DNA of 8,134 bases from Chlamydiia bacterium (GTDB lineage Bacteria > Chlamydiota > Chlamydiia > Chlamydiales > Simkaniaceae). Under the pieces are notes generated by a model, which had not been told where the DNA came from, ran no database searches, and saw only the letters and a program-made list of their open reading frames with translations. Shown here one piece after another: positions 1 to 5,743 of the stretch. Made by a program: the position numbers and the translations under genes. The stretch is from contig JAGROF010000027.1 of assembly GCA_020440405.1 (NCBI GenBank), forward strand, positions 1-8,134. Direction: 5' to 3'. Each line of letters begins with the position of its first letter. The first letter of the stretch is position 1.

Positions 1-163
1 ATACCATTTCTGAAAAATAAGTTGCAGAATTAGCGCTGAGATTTTCAAGGAAAAATTGAGTTTGGAGATGAGCCTAACCGCTTGTTGGTTAGCAAAATCG
101 AAAACTAAATTTTGACCGAAAAGAACAAGCAACATTCACCAACTTATTTTTTAGAAATGGTAT
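1..163. repeat. Imperfect palindromic, MITE-like element with terminal inverted repeats
   Basis: This gene-free stretch is organised as one long inverted repeat. Bases 1-24 match the reverse complement of 140-163 at 23 of 24 positions (mismatch at 12/152, which would be a G-U pair in plus-strand RNA). Extended to 1-30 and 134-163 the match is 27 of 30. Further complementary blocks lie on nearly the same axis: TTTTC at 42-46 with GAAAA at 118-122, AAAATT at 52-57 with AATTTT at 108-113, and AGTTT at 59-63 with AAACT at 102-106. A 6-bp hairpin sits at the centre (74-92). No ORF or transposase is present, so a MITE mobilised in trans is the simplest reading. A structured RNA or a bidirectional transcription-ending hairpin is an alternative. 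Base 1 is the window edge, so the left boundary and any target-site duplication cannot be judged. Confidence 0.7.
74..92. repeat. Central hairpin of the palindromic element
   Basis: CTAACC (74-79) and GGTTAG (87-92) form a perfect 6-bp stem around a 7-nt loop. The stem lies within about one base of the symmetry axis of the 1-163 element, so it would cap the long imperfect stem. A central cap of this kind suggests that the whole element folds as one structure rather than being two unrelated repeats. Confidence 0.6.
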
Positions 164-825
164 TATTTCAGCTGTAGAAGAGAGGCTTTTTTTTCGGCGA
201 TGAAGGCCGCTTCGTCCCAGAAAGGGACGACTTCATGGTTGAGGGTTTTCTTAAGGGTGCGGGAGGCTTGGAAGTGGATGATGAGAGCTTCTTTTAGCGT
301 TTGCTCGTCTGCGATTTTGTTATAGACTTGGTAGTAACGCTTATCGAGAGGGTGAATCGCTGCAGGGGAGCGGAGGAGAACGTTGCGGAGAGAGACTTGG
401 TCCCAAAGGTGGGGATCTTGTTTGAAGAGGGTTTCGGTTTCTTGGTCCCAGTCTTGAAGGATTTGAAAGGCTGCAGGGGTCGGGTTAAAGAAGAGGGTGC
501 CGGAAATCATTTTGGAAGGGTGGTCGTTAGGGAGGTCTTCGACAATGCGGAGGGCGATGTCGGCGTCGAGGGTTTCAAAAAGGGTGGGCTTTTGATAAAT
601 GATTGCATCGGCGTCTAGCCAAAGAATGGGACGGTTTAAATCGATCAGTTTTTTCAGAATGTATTTGGGCTTGAAGCAGCAGTTTTTTTCCCATGTGCCA
701 AAATGAGGAATCGGATCGATCGAATAGGGAATGTCGAATTTTTTGCAGGAAGCAATGAGCCCTTCGACTTCTTTTTCATAGCCGGTATTTGGGGTAAAAA
801 AACAAACGACAGTGGGAAAACTCAA
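163..825 (-). CDS. Putative small GT-A fold glycosyltransferase (nucleotide-diphospho-sugar transferase-like)
   Basis: A 220-residue soluble protein with no signal peptide or membrane segment. It opens with a beta strand, PTVVCFFTP (4-12), followed by a helix, as in nucleotide-sugar-binding GT-A folds. A DXD motif within LWLDADAII (69-77; D71, D73) is the expected metal/nucleotide-sugar site. Downstream, SGTLFFNPTPAAF (108-120), WDQVSLRNVL (141-150) and HFQASR (184-189) resemble conserved blocks of the DUF/PF03407-like nucleotide-diphospho-sugar transferase group. Donor and acceptor cannot be told; lipopolysaccharide, glycan or protein glycosylation are all possible. The start is TTG at 825-823: the only in-frame codon between it and an upstream stop (831-829) is GTT, and no early ATG exists. 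TTG overlaps the purB stop (TTGA), suggesting translational coupling. No strong Shine-Dalgarno is seen. The stop codon TAA (165-163) touches the end of the palindromic element. An A8 run encodes Lys-Lys near the C-terminus. Confidence 0.72.
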   Translation of the reverse strand: MSFPTVVCFFTPNTGYEKEVEGLIASCKKFDIPYSIDPIPHFGTWEKNCCFKPKYILKKLIDLNRPILWLDADAIIYQKPTLFETLDADIALRIVEDLPNDHPSKMISGTLFFNPTPAAFQILQDWDQETETLFKQDPHLWDQVSLRNVLLRSPAAIHPLDKRYYQVYNKIADEQTLKEALIIHFQASRTLKKTLNHEVVPFWDEAAFIAEKKASLLQLK

Positions 826-2246
826 AACTCAACGCTCGGAATCAGGGCATCAAGATCAAGATGCTTTTCTAAAATAGGGGCGACCTCAAATTTCAGAAAC
901 TCAAGGACTTGTTGATGAGACCTTCCAGTGAGATTTTCAGGTTTTAAAAGGTCTTCCATTTCTCCAGGAGTGAGCTGGACCGCTTCTAAGAGGGTGTTGA
1001 GAAGGTCAGGACTTTTCCCGGTTTCTTTTTTTTCTCTTCCTGCTTTGAAGGAGTGTTTGCGCAAGACTTCATGTGCTTCTTGCCGGTCCATTCCTTTGAG
1101 AACGGCTGCTGCAAGAATGGTTTCAATCGAGATATAGGGAAGATGTTCTTCTAAGTGGGCTTCCATCATTTTGGGAAAGGTTTTAAGCCCCGAAATGATC
1201 GTGTAAAGCAAGTTGACAACTCCGTCGATTCCTAAAAATGCTTCAGGGATCGCCATCCGTCGGTTAGAGGAGTCATCGAGAGAGCGCTCCAGCCACTGCA
1301 ACGAGGCGTTGTCTGCACCATTCTGAGAAAGGTTTATCACGAAACGGGAAAGGCCACACACGCGCTCTGAATAGATAGGATTCCGTTTATAAGGCATAGC
1401 GCTGGAGCCAACTTGCTCCTTCTTAAAAGGTTCTTCGACTTCTCCTAAATGGGAAAGGAGGCGGAGGTCTGTGGCACATTTATATGCACTCGCTCCAATG
1501 CTGGACAAGAGATACAGGATCCGCTGCTCTTGTTTTCTGGGAAAAGTTTGGCTGCAGATGAGAAAAGAACGGTTAAAGCCCATTTTTTGCGTGATTGTAT
1601 TATCTAGCGCAATGACCTTTTGATGGTCTCCTTCAAACAGAGCTAAGAAAGACCCTTGGCTTCCAATCGCGCCCTTACATCCCAAGAACGGAAAATCTTC
1701 CATTAATGCTAAAAGGTCCTTAAAATCGGTCAAAAAGTCCTGGAGCCATAAGCAGACGCGCTTTCCAAATGTTGTTGCTTGAGCGGGTTGAAAGTGGGTG
1801 TATCCTAAGCAGGGGGTGTTTTCTTCTTTTAGTGCTAAGTGGTTGAGTTTTTCGATGAGAAGAATGAGTTTTCCTTTAAGGAGTTGAAGTGCCGTTTTTA
1901 GGGCGATTAAATCCCCGTTGTCTGTGACGTAAGAGCTGGTGGCTCCCATATGGATCACACCGCGGGCTTTTGGAGCGGCATCTCCAAAGGCGTGAATGTG
2001 AGCCATCACTTCATGTCGCGTTTCTTTCTCATATTCTCGCACTTTATCGAAATCAATCCGATCGATGGCGTTTTTCATCTCTTGGATCTGCACATCGGTA
2101 ATGGGAAGGCCTAGCTCCTTTTGTCCTTCTGCTAAGGCTACCCAAAGCTTTCTCCATGTGCGGTATTTAAAGACCGAAGAGAAGACCTCCTTCATTTCTG
2201 TGGAGGCATAGCGGGTGGTAAGGGGAGACTCATAAAAAAGGCTCAT
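822..2246 (-). CDS. purB: Adenylosuccinate lyase
   Basis: A cytoplasmic homotetrameric enzyme of the fumarase/aspartase superfamily that releases fumarate from adenylosuccinate to give AMP, and from SAICAR in the de novo purine pathway. The 474-residue protein is full length. Visible motifs, in order: TRHEVMAHIHAFG (76-88), HMGATSSYVTDNGD (99-112), GYTHFQPAQ (148-156) with H151 as the likely general acid, and the superfamily signature GSSAMPYKRNP (280-290) with S281 as the likely catalytic base on the mobile loop. WLERSLDDSSNRR (318-330) is also typical. The sequence looks closer to the animal-type ADSL form than to the short Bacillus form. The ATG start overlaps the preceding stop as ATGA (2246-2243), and the TGA stop overlaps the next gene's TTG, so it is an interior cistron. 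No purA or other purine gene is in the window, so salvage of IMP to AMP is only an inferred role. Confidence 0.95.
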   Translation of the reverse strand: MSLFYESPLTTRYASTEMKEVFSSVFKYRTWRKLWVALAEGQKELGLPITDVQIQEMKNAIDRIDFDKVREYEKETRHEVMAHIHAFGDAAPKARGVIHMGATSSYVTDNGDLIALKTALQLLKGKLILLIEKLNHLALKEENTPCLGYTHFQPAQATTFGKRVCLWLQDFLTDFKDLLALMEDFPFLGCKGAIGSQGSFLALFEGDHQKVIALDNTITQKMGFNRSFLICSQTFPRKQEQRILYLLSSIGASAYKCATDLRLLSHLGEVEEPFKKEQVGSSAMPYKRNPIYSERVCGLSRFVINLSQNGADNASLQWLERSLDDSSNRRMAIPEAFLGIDGVVNLLYTIISGLKTFPKMMEAHLEEHLPYISIETILAAAVLKGMDRQEAHEVLRKHSFKAGREKKETGKSPDLLNTLLEAVQLTPGEMEDLLKPENLTGRSHQQVLEFLKFEVAPILEKHLDLDALIPSVEF

Positions 2247-2980
2247 TGAGAAAAGTGCTCTGTTAGTGCAGCAAGAAGTTGTTCCACTTCAGCTTTTTCT
2301 TCATCTGAAGGGAGAAAACGTTCATTTTGCATTCCTTTTAAGGCGCGACGGAGAGACTCCAGCACCCCTTTGGTTTTGTTCGGGTTACGCTTATCTTTTT
2401 TGGCAAGGGGATAAGCGGTGCGGAGTTTTTCTAAAAGCTCTGTTTTGGATTCTCCTTGATAGCCTTCAACAAACGCTTCTTTTTTTTCATGGGGAATCGA
2501 ACGGCTTGAGAGACTGTAGATTGCTTGCCGTGGCATTTCATCGACAATTCCTTGGAGCTTTTTGGGCAGAGAATTGTAAAGCTCATAGTATTGCATGAAG
2601 TTGTAAGGGGTTTGGCGGTTCCCATAGGTTTTGAGAAGCCAATTACTAAACGCTCCGTCCCGGTATTTTTTGAAAAGGGTCTGCGCTTTTTTGATCCTCT
2701 CTCCATGCAAGATTACGGCCTGATTGCTAATCGCTTTGACTTCAGAGGTGATGCTAGAAAGAGATTGCAAGTCTGCTGCGACATCGGTGTCTTCGGTTTG
2801 GTATTTTTCAAGCAAGGCTTGCAAAGAGTCTTTTTCTTTCTCATTCAGAGGGGTGACTTGAAAAACGCCCCCAAATTTTGCAGGGACATTTTCTGAAGAC
2901 CTCTCGATGAGCTCATTCATTTTTTCTTTTTTGGGGGGCTTGAGAAAACGTCCCATTAGGAGGGAGTTAAGCTTAGACAT
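2243..2980 (-). CDS. gp6D: Chromosomal pGP6-D-like protein (CT583 family)
   Basis: A 245-residue, lysine- and glutamate-rich soluble protein. It resembles chlamydial virulence-plasmid protein pGP6-D (about 247 residues) and its chromosomal paralogue CT583. The shared core, as I recall it, runs from about residue 83 to 175: a helix with ILHGERIKKAQ (90-100), then AFSNWLLKTYGNRQTPYNF (110-128), YYELYNSLP (131-139), and MPRQAIYSLSSR (149-160). The N-terminal 40 residues and the C-terminal helix (about 222-245) are less conserved. The family's molecular function is not established; its pairing with a ParA ATPase invites comparison with ParB/KorB-type DNA-binding partners, but no helix-turn-helix is obvious to me. 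The ATG at 2980 is preferred because GGAG lies 5 nt upstream. A second ATG (2956-2954) directly overlapping the parA stop would remove 8 residues. It overlaps parA by 25 nt and purB by 4 nt. Confidence 0.88.
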   Translation of the reverse strand: MSKLNSLLMGRFLKPPKKEKMNELIERSSENVPAKFGGVFQVTPLNEKEKDSLQALLEKYQTEDTDVAADLQSLSSITSEVKAISNQAVILHGERIKKAQTLFKKYRDGAFSNWLLKTYGNRQTPYNFMQYYELYNSLPKKLQGIVDEMPRQAIYSLSSRSIPHEKKEAFVEGYQGESKTELLEKLRTAYPLAKKDKRNPNKTKGVLESLRRALKGMQNERFLPSDEEKAEVEQLLAALTEHFSQ

Positions 2981-3738
2981 TGTGACTCCATGTGCTTTAA
3001 TAGTTCGTCTGTAAGGGCCAAATAGTCCTCTGCGGCCCGACTCTTGGGGCGCGTTTCAAAGACAGGTTTCCCATGAATCGACGCTTCAGAAACGGCGATA
3101 TCTCTCCGGATTTTTGTGGAAAGAACTTTTTCAGGGAAGGTGTCATTCACCACATCTAAAAACTCTTCATTATTTCTTCCACGAGCATTCCAAAACGATA
3201 AAGCGACTCCCAAAAGTTCAAAGGGATGGCGCTCAGAAATATAATGCATAAAGTAAGAGAGGCGTTGCAATCCTTTGATGCTATAAAACTCTGGCGTGGC
3301 ACAGACAAGGGCATAGTTGCAAGCAATTAAAGCCGATTCCGTAAGCCAACACAAAGAAGGAGGAGTGTCAATGATTGCAATGTCATACTTGAGGGGTGCA
3401 AGAACCTTTTTAAGTTTTTCATGGGAGTAGCGATCAGAGGACAGAACGCCTGTGACTTCTACCCGTTCCAACCAAGTGTCTGCAGGGATTAAATCAACCT
3501 GCGGGTGATCGGTATGGACAATGACTTCTTGAAGGGTTTTGTTGTCTTGAAGAACTGCCGCTAAACTATCGTGATTATCGGGGTCAAGGCCAAGCCCTGC
3601 TGTTAAGTTTGCTTGGGCATCAAAATCGATCATGAGAACACGCTTTTGATGAAAGCGGGCCAAAGCAGCACCAATATTCAAAGAAATGGATGTTTTTGCC
3701 GTGCCCCCTTTAAAGCTACAAACAGAGATCGTTTGCAT
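2956..3738 (-). CDS. parA: ParA/Soj-type partition ATPase (pGP5-D/CT582 family)
   Basis: A 260-residue deviant Walker-type ATPase that would form ATP-dependent dimers on DNA or a membrane surface. The deviant Walker A is FKGGTAKTSISLN (9-21), with signature lysine K10 and P-loop K15. Walker A' is MIDFDAQANLT (36-46; D38, D40). Walker B is IAIIDTPPS (120-128; D124). The later RRDIAVSEASIHGKPVFE (211-228) is the usual ParA C-terminal block. Length and lack of an N-terminal regulatory domain fit the small chromosomal Soj type and plasmid pGP5-D. It lies 4 nt after thrS with AGGAG in the thrS tail, and overlaps the pGP6-D homologue by 25 nt, so the two are probably made together. This is the arrangement I recall for CT582-CT583. 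Some databases label this family MinD, but no C-terminal amphipathic membrane-targeting helix is evident. Whether it segregates DNA or acts as a regulator, as proposed for pGP5-D, cannot be told from sequence. Confidence 0.93.
   Translation of the reverse strand: MQTISVCSFKGGTAKTSISLNIGAALARFHQKRVLMIDFDAQANLTAGLGLDPDNHDSLAAVLQDNKTLQEVIVHTDHPQVDLIPADTWLERVEVTGVLSSDRYSHEKLKKVLAPLKYDIAIIDTPPSLCWLTESALIACNYALVCATPEFYSIKGLQRLSYFMHYISERHPFELLGVALSFWNARGRNNEEFLDVVNDTFPEKVLSTKIRRDIAVSEASIHGKPVFETRPKSRAAEDYLALTDELLKHMESQCLSLTPS
2986..2989 (-). promoter_or_regulatory. Shine-Dalgarno GGAG for the pGP6-D homologue
   Basis: GGAG on the minus strand, 5 nt before the ATG at 2980-2978 and inside the parA coding region. 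It decides the start: the alternative ATG at 2956 has only a CT-rich sequence before it. It also implies reinitiation or independent loading within the 25-nt overlap. Confidence 0.65.
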
Positions 3739-3742
3739 ACGA

Positions 3743-5662
3743 CTATTTCTCCTGATAGGGTGAAGTCAGTTTTCGTTCCTTATATTCGATTGTGCATTTT
3801 TTTAGGAAATCTTCTAACTTGACTTCTCCATGCACTACATTATCACGCGTTCGTAGGGCAATGGTTTTGTTTTGCACCTCTTTGTCTCCCACGGTCAGCA
3901 TGTAGTTGATTTTCAAAAGTTGCGCGTTCCGTACCCGTTTTCCAAGAGATTCAGGAGAGCGATCACAGTCGCAGAGAAATCCTGCGTCTTGGATCTGTCG
4001 TGTGACGGCTTCCGCATAGTCTGCATGGGCTTCTGCAACAGGAATCACGCGGATCGGCAAGGGACTCATCCAAAAAGGAAATTTGCCGGCAAAGTGTTCA
4101 ATCAAAATTCCTAAAAAGCGTTCAATCGATCCGAAAATAGCGCGGTGGATCATGATAGGGCGCTTCATCTCCCCATCACTGTCTTTATATTCGAGCGCAA
4201 ACTTTTCAGGGAGGGACATGTCGAGCTGAATCGTTCCACATTGCCACCTGCGCCCTAAGGCATCGTGGACATGAAGATCGATTTTAGGTCCATAAAAGGC
4301 GCCGTCACCTTCATTGATCTTGTAGTCAAAGCCCCACTCATCAAGGGCTTCTTGAAGGCCGGCTGTGGTCACTTTCCAATCTTCGTCGCTTCCCATCGAT
4401 TTTTCAGGACGCGTTGACAGCTCAAACGTATAATGTAACCCGAAGGTTTCGTAGATTTCTTTCACTAAGTGAAGCACCCCGAGAATTTCATCTTTGATTT
4501 GATGGGGCTGCATGAAGATGTGGGCGTCGTCTTGGTGGAAACTTTGGACGCGAAACAATCCGTTTAGCGCTCCTGAAGGCTCTTTACGATGGACATGCCC
4601 AAACTCAGCGACTCTTAAAGGAAACTCTCGGTAGCTATGAGAGCGTCCTTTGTAATACAACATACATCCCGGGCAATTCATCGGCTTGATGGCATAAGCC
4701 CGTTCATCGTCGACATTGACGGTGAACATGTTTTCTTGGTAGTGTTCCCAGTGTCCCGAAAGCTCCCACAATTCTCGTGTCATGAGTTGAGGAGTTTTAA
4801 TGATTTCATAGTGATTGCGCAAATGAAGCTCTTTCCAGTAAGCCACTAAGTGATCCCAGACCGCCATTCCGCGGTTGTGAAAAAAGGGCATTGCAGGCGC
4901 TTCTTCTTTGAACGAAAATAAGTCGAGCTTAGCTCCCAAGATACGATGGTCTCGCTTCTTGGCTTCTTCAAGCATCTTGAGGTGATTTTTTAACAGCTCG
5001 CGGTTTGGAAAAGAGATTCCATAGATCCGTGTGAGCATGGTGTTTTTTGAATCTCCTCTCCAGTAAGCCCCTGAGGTTTTTAGAAGTTTAAAGGCTTTGA
5101 TTTTTCCCAGGCTAGGGAGATGGGGGCCTCGACAAAGATCAAAAAACTCTCCTTGGCGGTAGGCAGTAATGGAACTCCCCTCTTCAAACCCTTCAATGAG
5201 TTCTTTTTTATAGGGATTGTCTCTAAATTCTTCGAGCGCTTCTTTTTTGCCGAGAAACTCGTGGCGCTCTGGCTTAAAATTTTCTCCAAGAATCTTTTTG
5301 ATTTCTTTTTCGATGCGCTCAAAATCCCCTTCTGAAACGTCGAGGTCGGCAAAGTCATAGTAAAATCCATTTTCAATGGGAGGGCCAATGGTGGGCTTTG
5401 CTTTGGGCCAAATGCGGAGAATAGCCTGGGCTAAAACGTGGGCAGAGGTATGCCAAAAGACCTCTTTTCCCTCAGGAGAGTCAAAGTCAAGCAACTTGAC
5501 ATCATCCCCATCGCTCAACACCGCATCTAGATCATAGGCTTTTCCGTTGATCCATACGGCCAGAGCTTGGTGGGGCTCTTTGAGATTCATTGACTCGGCT
5601 AAATCTTTTGCAGAACTTCCTGTGGGAAGTTCAAGTTCTTGGTTTTCACATTTCACTTTCAT
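3743..5662 (-). CDS. thrS: Threonyl-tRNA synthetase
   Basis: A complete 639-residue class II aminoacyl-tRNA synthetase that attaches threonine to tRNA-Thr. Domains in order: TGS (1-60), the editing domain that removes mischarged serine (about 65-220; HTSAH with H71 and H75, and DLCRGPH with C177 and H181), the catalytic core (about 240-530) and the HGTP anticodon-binding domain (about 535-630). The catalytic zinc ligands are C330 (in MNCPGC), H381 (DDAHIFM) and H506 (MIHRAIFGS). Motif 2 is HRKEPSGALNGLFR (358-371) and motif 3 is GSIERFLGILIEHF (511-524). All editing and catalytic residues I can check are present, so it should proofread. It is the first gene of the five-gene minus-strand unit and starts 81 bp after the autotransporter stop. 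The ATG has no recognisable Shine-Dalgarno. No T-box leader fits in the short upstream gap. Confidence 0.98.
   Translation of the reverse strand: MKVKCENQELELPTGSSAKDLAESMNLKEPHQALAVWINGKAYDLDAVLSDGDDVKLLDFDSPEGKEVFWHTSAHVLAQAILRIWPKAKPTIGPPIENGFYYDFADLDVSEGDFERIEKEIKKILGENFKPERHEFLGKKEALEEFRDNPYKKELIEGFEEGSSITAYRQGEFFDLCRGPHLPSLGKIKAFKLLKTSGAYWRGDSKNTMLTRIYGISFPNRELLKNHLKMLEEAKKRDHRILGAKLDLFSFKEEAPAMPFFHNRGMAVWDHLVAYWKELHLRNHYEIIKTPQLMTRELWELSGHWEHYQENMFTVNVDDERAYAIKPMNCPGCMLYYKGRSHSYREFPLRVAEFGHVHRKEPSGALNGLFRVQSFHQDDAHIFMQPHQIKDEILGVLHLVKEIYETFGLHYTFELSTRPEKSMGSDEDWKVTTAGLQEALDEWGFDYKINEGDGAFYGPKIDLHVHDALGRRWQCGTIQLDMSLPEKFALEYKDSDGEMKRPIMIHRAIFGSIERFLGILIEHFAGKFPFWMSPLPIRVIPVAEAHADYAEAVTRQIQDAGFLCDCDRSPESLGKRVRNAQLLKINYMLTVGDKEVQNKTIALRTRDNVVHGEVKLEDFLKKCTIEYKERKLTSPYQEK
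3749..3753 (-). promoter_or_regulatory. Shine-Dalgarno AGGAG for parA
   Basis: AGGAG on the minus strand within the last codons of thrS, with a 10-nt spacer to the parA ATG at 3738-3736. The spacing is slightly long but acceptable. It supports the chosen ATG and expression of parA from thrS read-through mRNA. Confidence 0.6.
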
Positions 5663-5674
5663 GAATCATTTTTT

Positions 5675-5702
5675 GTATTAAACTTTGCCCTTCAGTTTAC
5701 AA
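5675..5702 (-). promoter_or_regulatory. Candidate sigma-70-type promoter for the thrS operon
   Basis: In the only non-coding gap upstream of thrS, the minus strand has TTGTAA (5702-5697) as a -35-like box, a 16-nt spacer, and TAATAC (5680-5675) as the -10-like box, part of the A/T-rich run TTTAATAC. The hexamer TTTAAT (5682-5677) is a better -10 match but its spacing is only 14 nt. Either choice places the start of transcription within about 10 nt of the thrS ATG, giving a very short or leaderless 5' end, consistent with the lack of a Shine-Dalgarno. The boxes are weak matches. Confidence 0.35.
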
Positions 5703-5713
5703 GAGATTGTAAA
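5696..5713. repeat. Perfect 7-bp inverted repeat upstream of thrS (possible operator)
   Basis: TTTACAA (5696-5702) and TTGTAAA (5707-5713) are exact reverse complements around a 4-nt centre GAGA. On the minus strand, the half-site at 5702-5696 contains the proposed -35 box of the thrS promoter, so a protein bound here could block it. On the plus strand it would form a small A/U-rich hairpin with a GNRA-type loop. A/T richness makes chance occurrence possible. Confidence 0.45.
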
Positions 5714-5741
5714 AAAGGGAAAGAAATTGATCAGAGTCCCT
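5711..5741 (-). terminator. Weak intrinsic terminator candidate after the autotransporter gene
   Basis: Three bases after the autotransporter stop, the minus strand reads AGGGA (5741-5737), a 16-nt loop and TCCCT (5720-5716), followed directly by a T run (through 5711). The stem is only 5 bp and the loop is long, so it is a poor match to a standard terminator. Its position between a surface-protein gene and a housekeeping operon is right. Confidence 0.3.
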
Positions 5742-5743
5742 GC

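Noticed and set aside
134..163. Right arm as a simple intrinsic terminator for the operon
   Set aside because: The pairing partner is over 100 nt away and no U tract follows a compact GC stem on the minus strand; a role in ending transcription is possible but not in standard form.
187..2490. A8 coding runs at 187-194, 1026-1033 and near 2480 as frameshift or slippage sites
   Set aside because: Each encodes ordinary Lys-Lys/Glu-Lys stretches in intact frames; such runs are common in A/T-rich genes and nothing suggests programmed shifting.
2431..2706. Second minus-strand frame inside the pGP6-D homologue (91 codons)
   Set aside because: Out-of-frame shadow; its translation is basic and featureless while the overlapping frame matches a known family.
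301..3822. Plus-strand ORFs opposite the glycosyltransferase, purB, gp6D and parA genes (such as 301-618, 2266-2598 and 2525-2896)
   Set aside because: They lie wholly or almost wholly opposite strongly supported minus-strand genes, show no recognisable motif, and have no spacing or ribosome-site support.
5663..5743. T-box or other riboswitch leader for thrS
   Set aside because: The gap is only 81 bp, contains a probable promoter close to the ATG, and shows no T-box sequence or specifier-loop structure.
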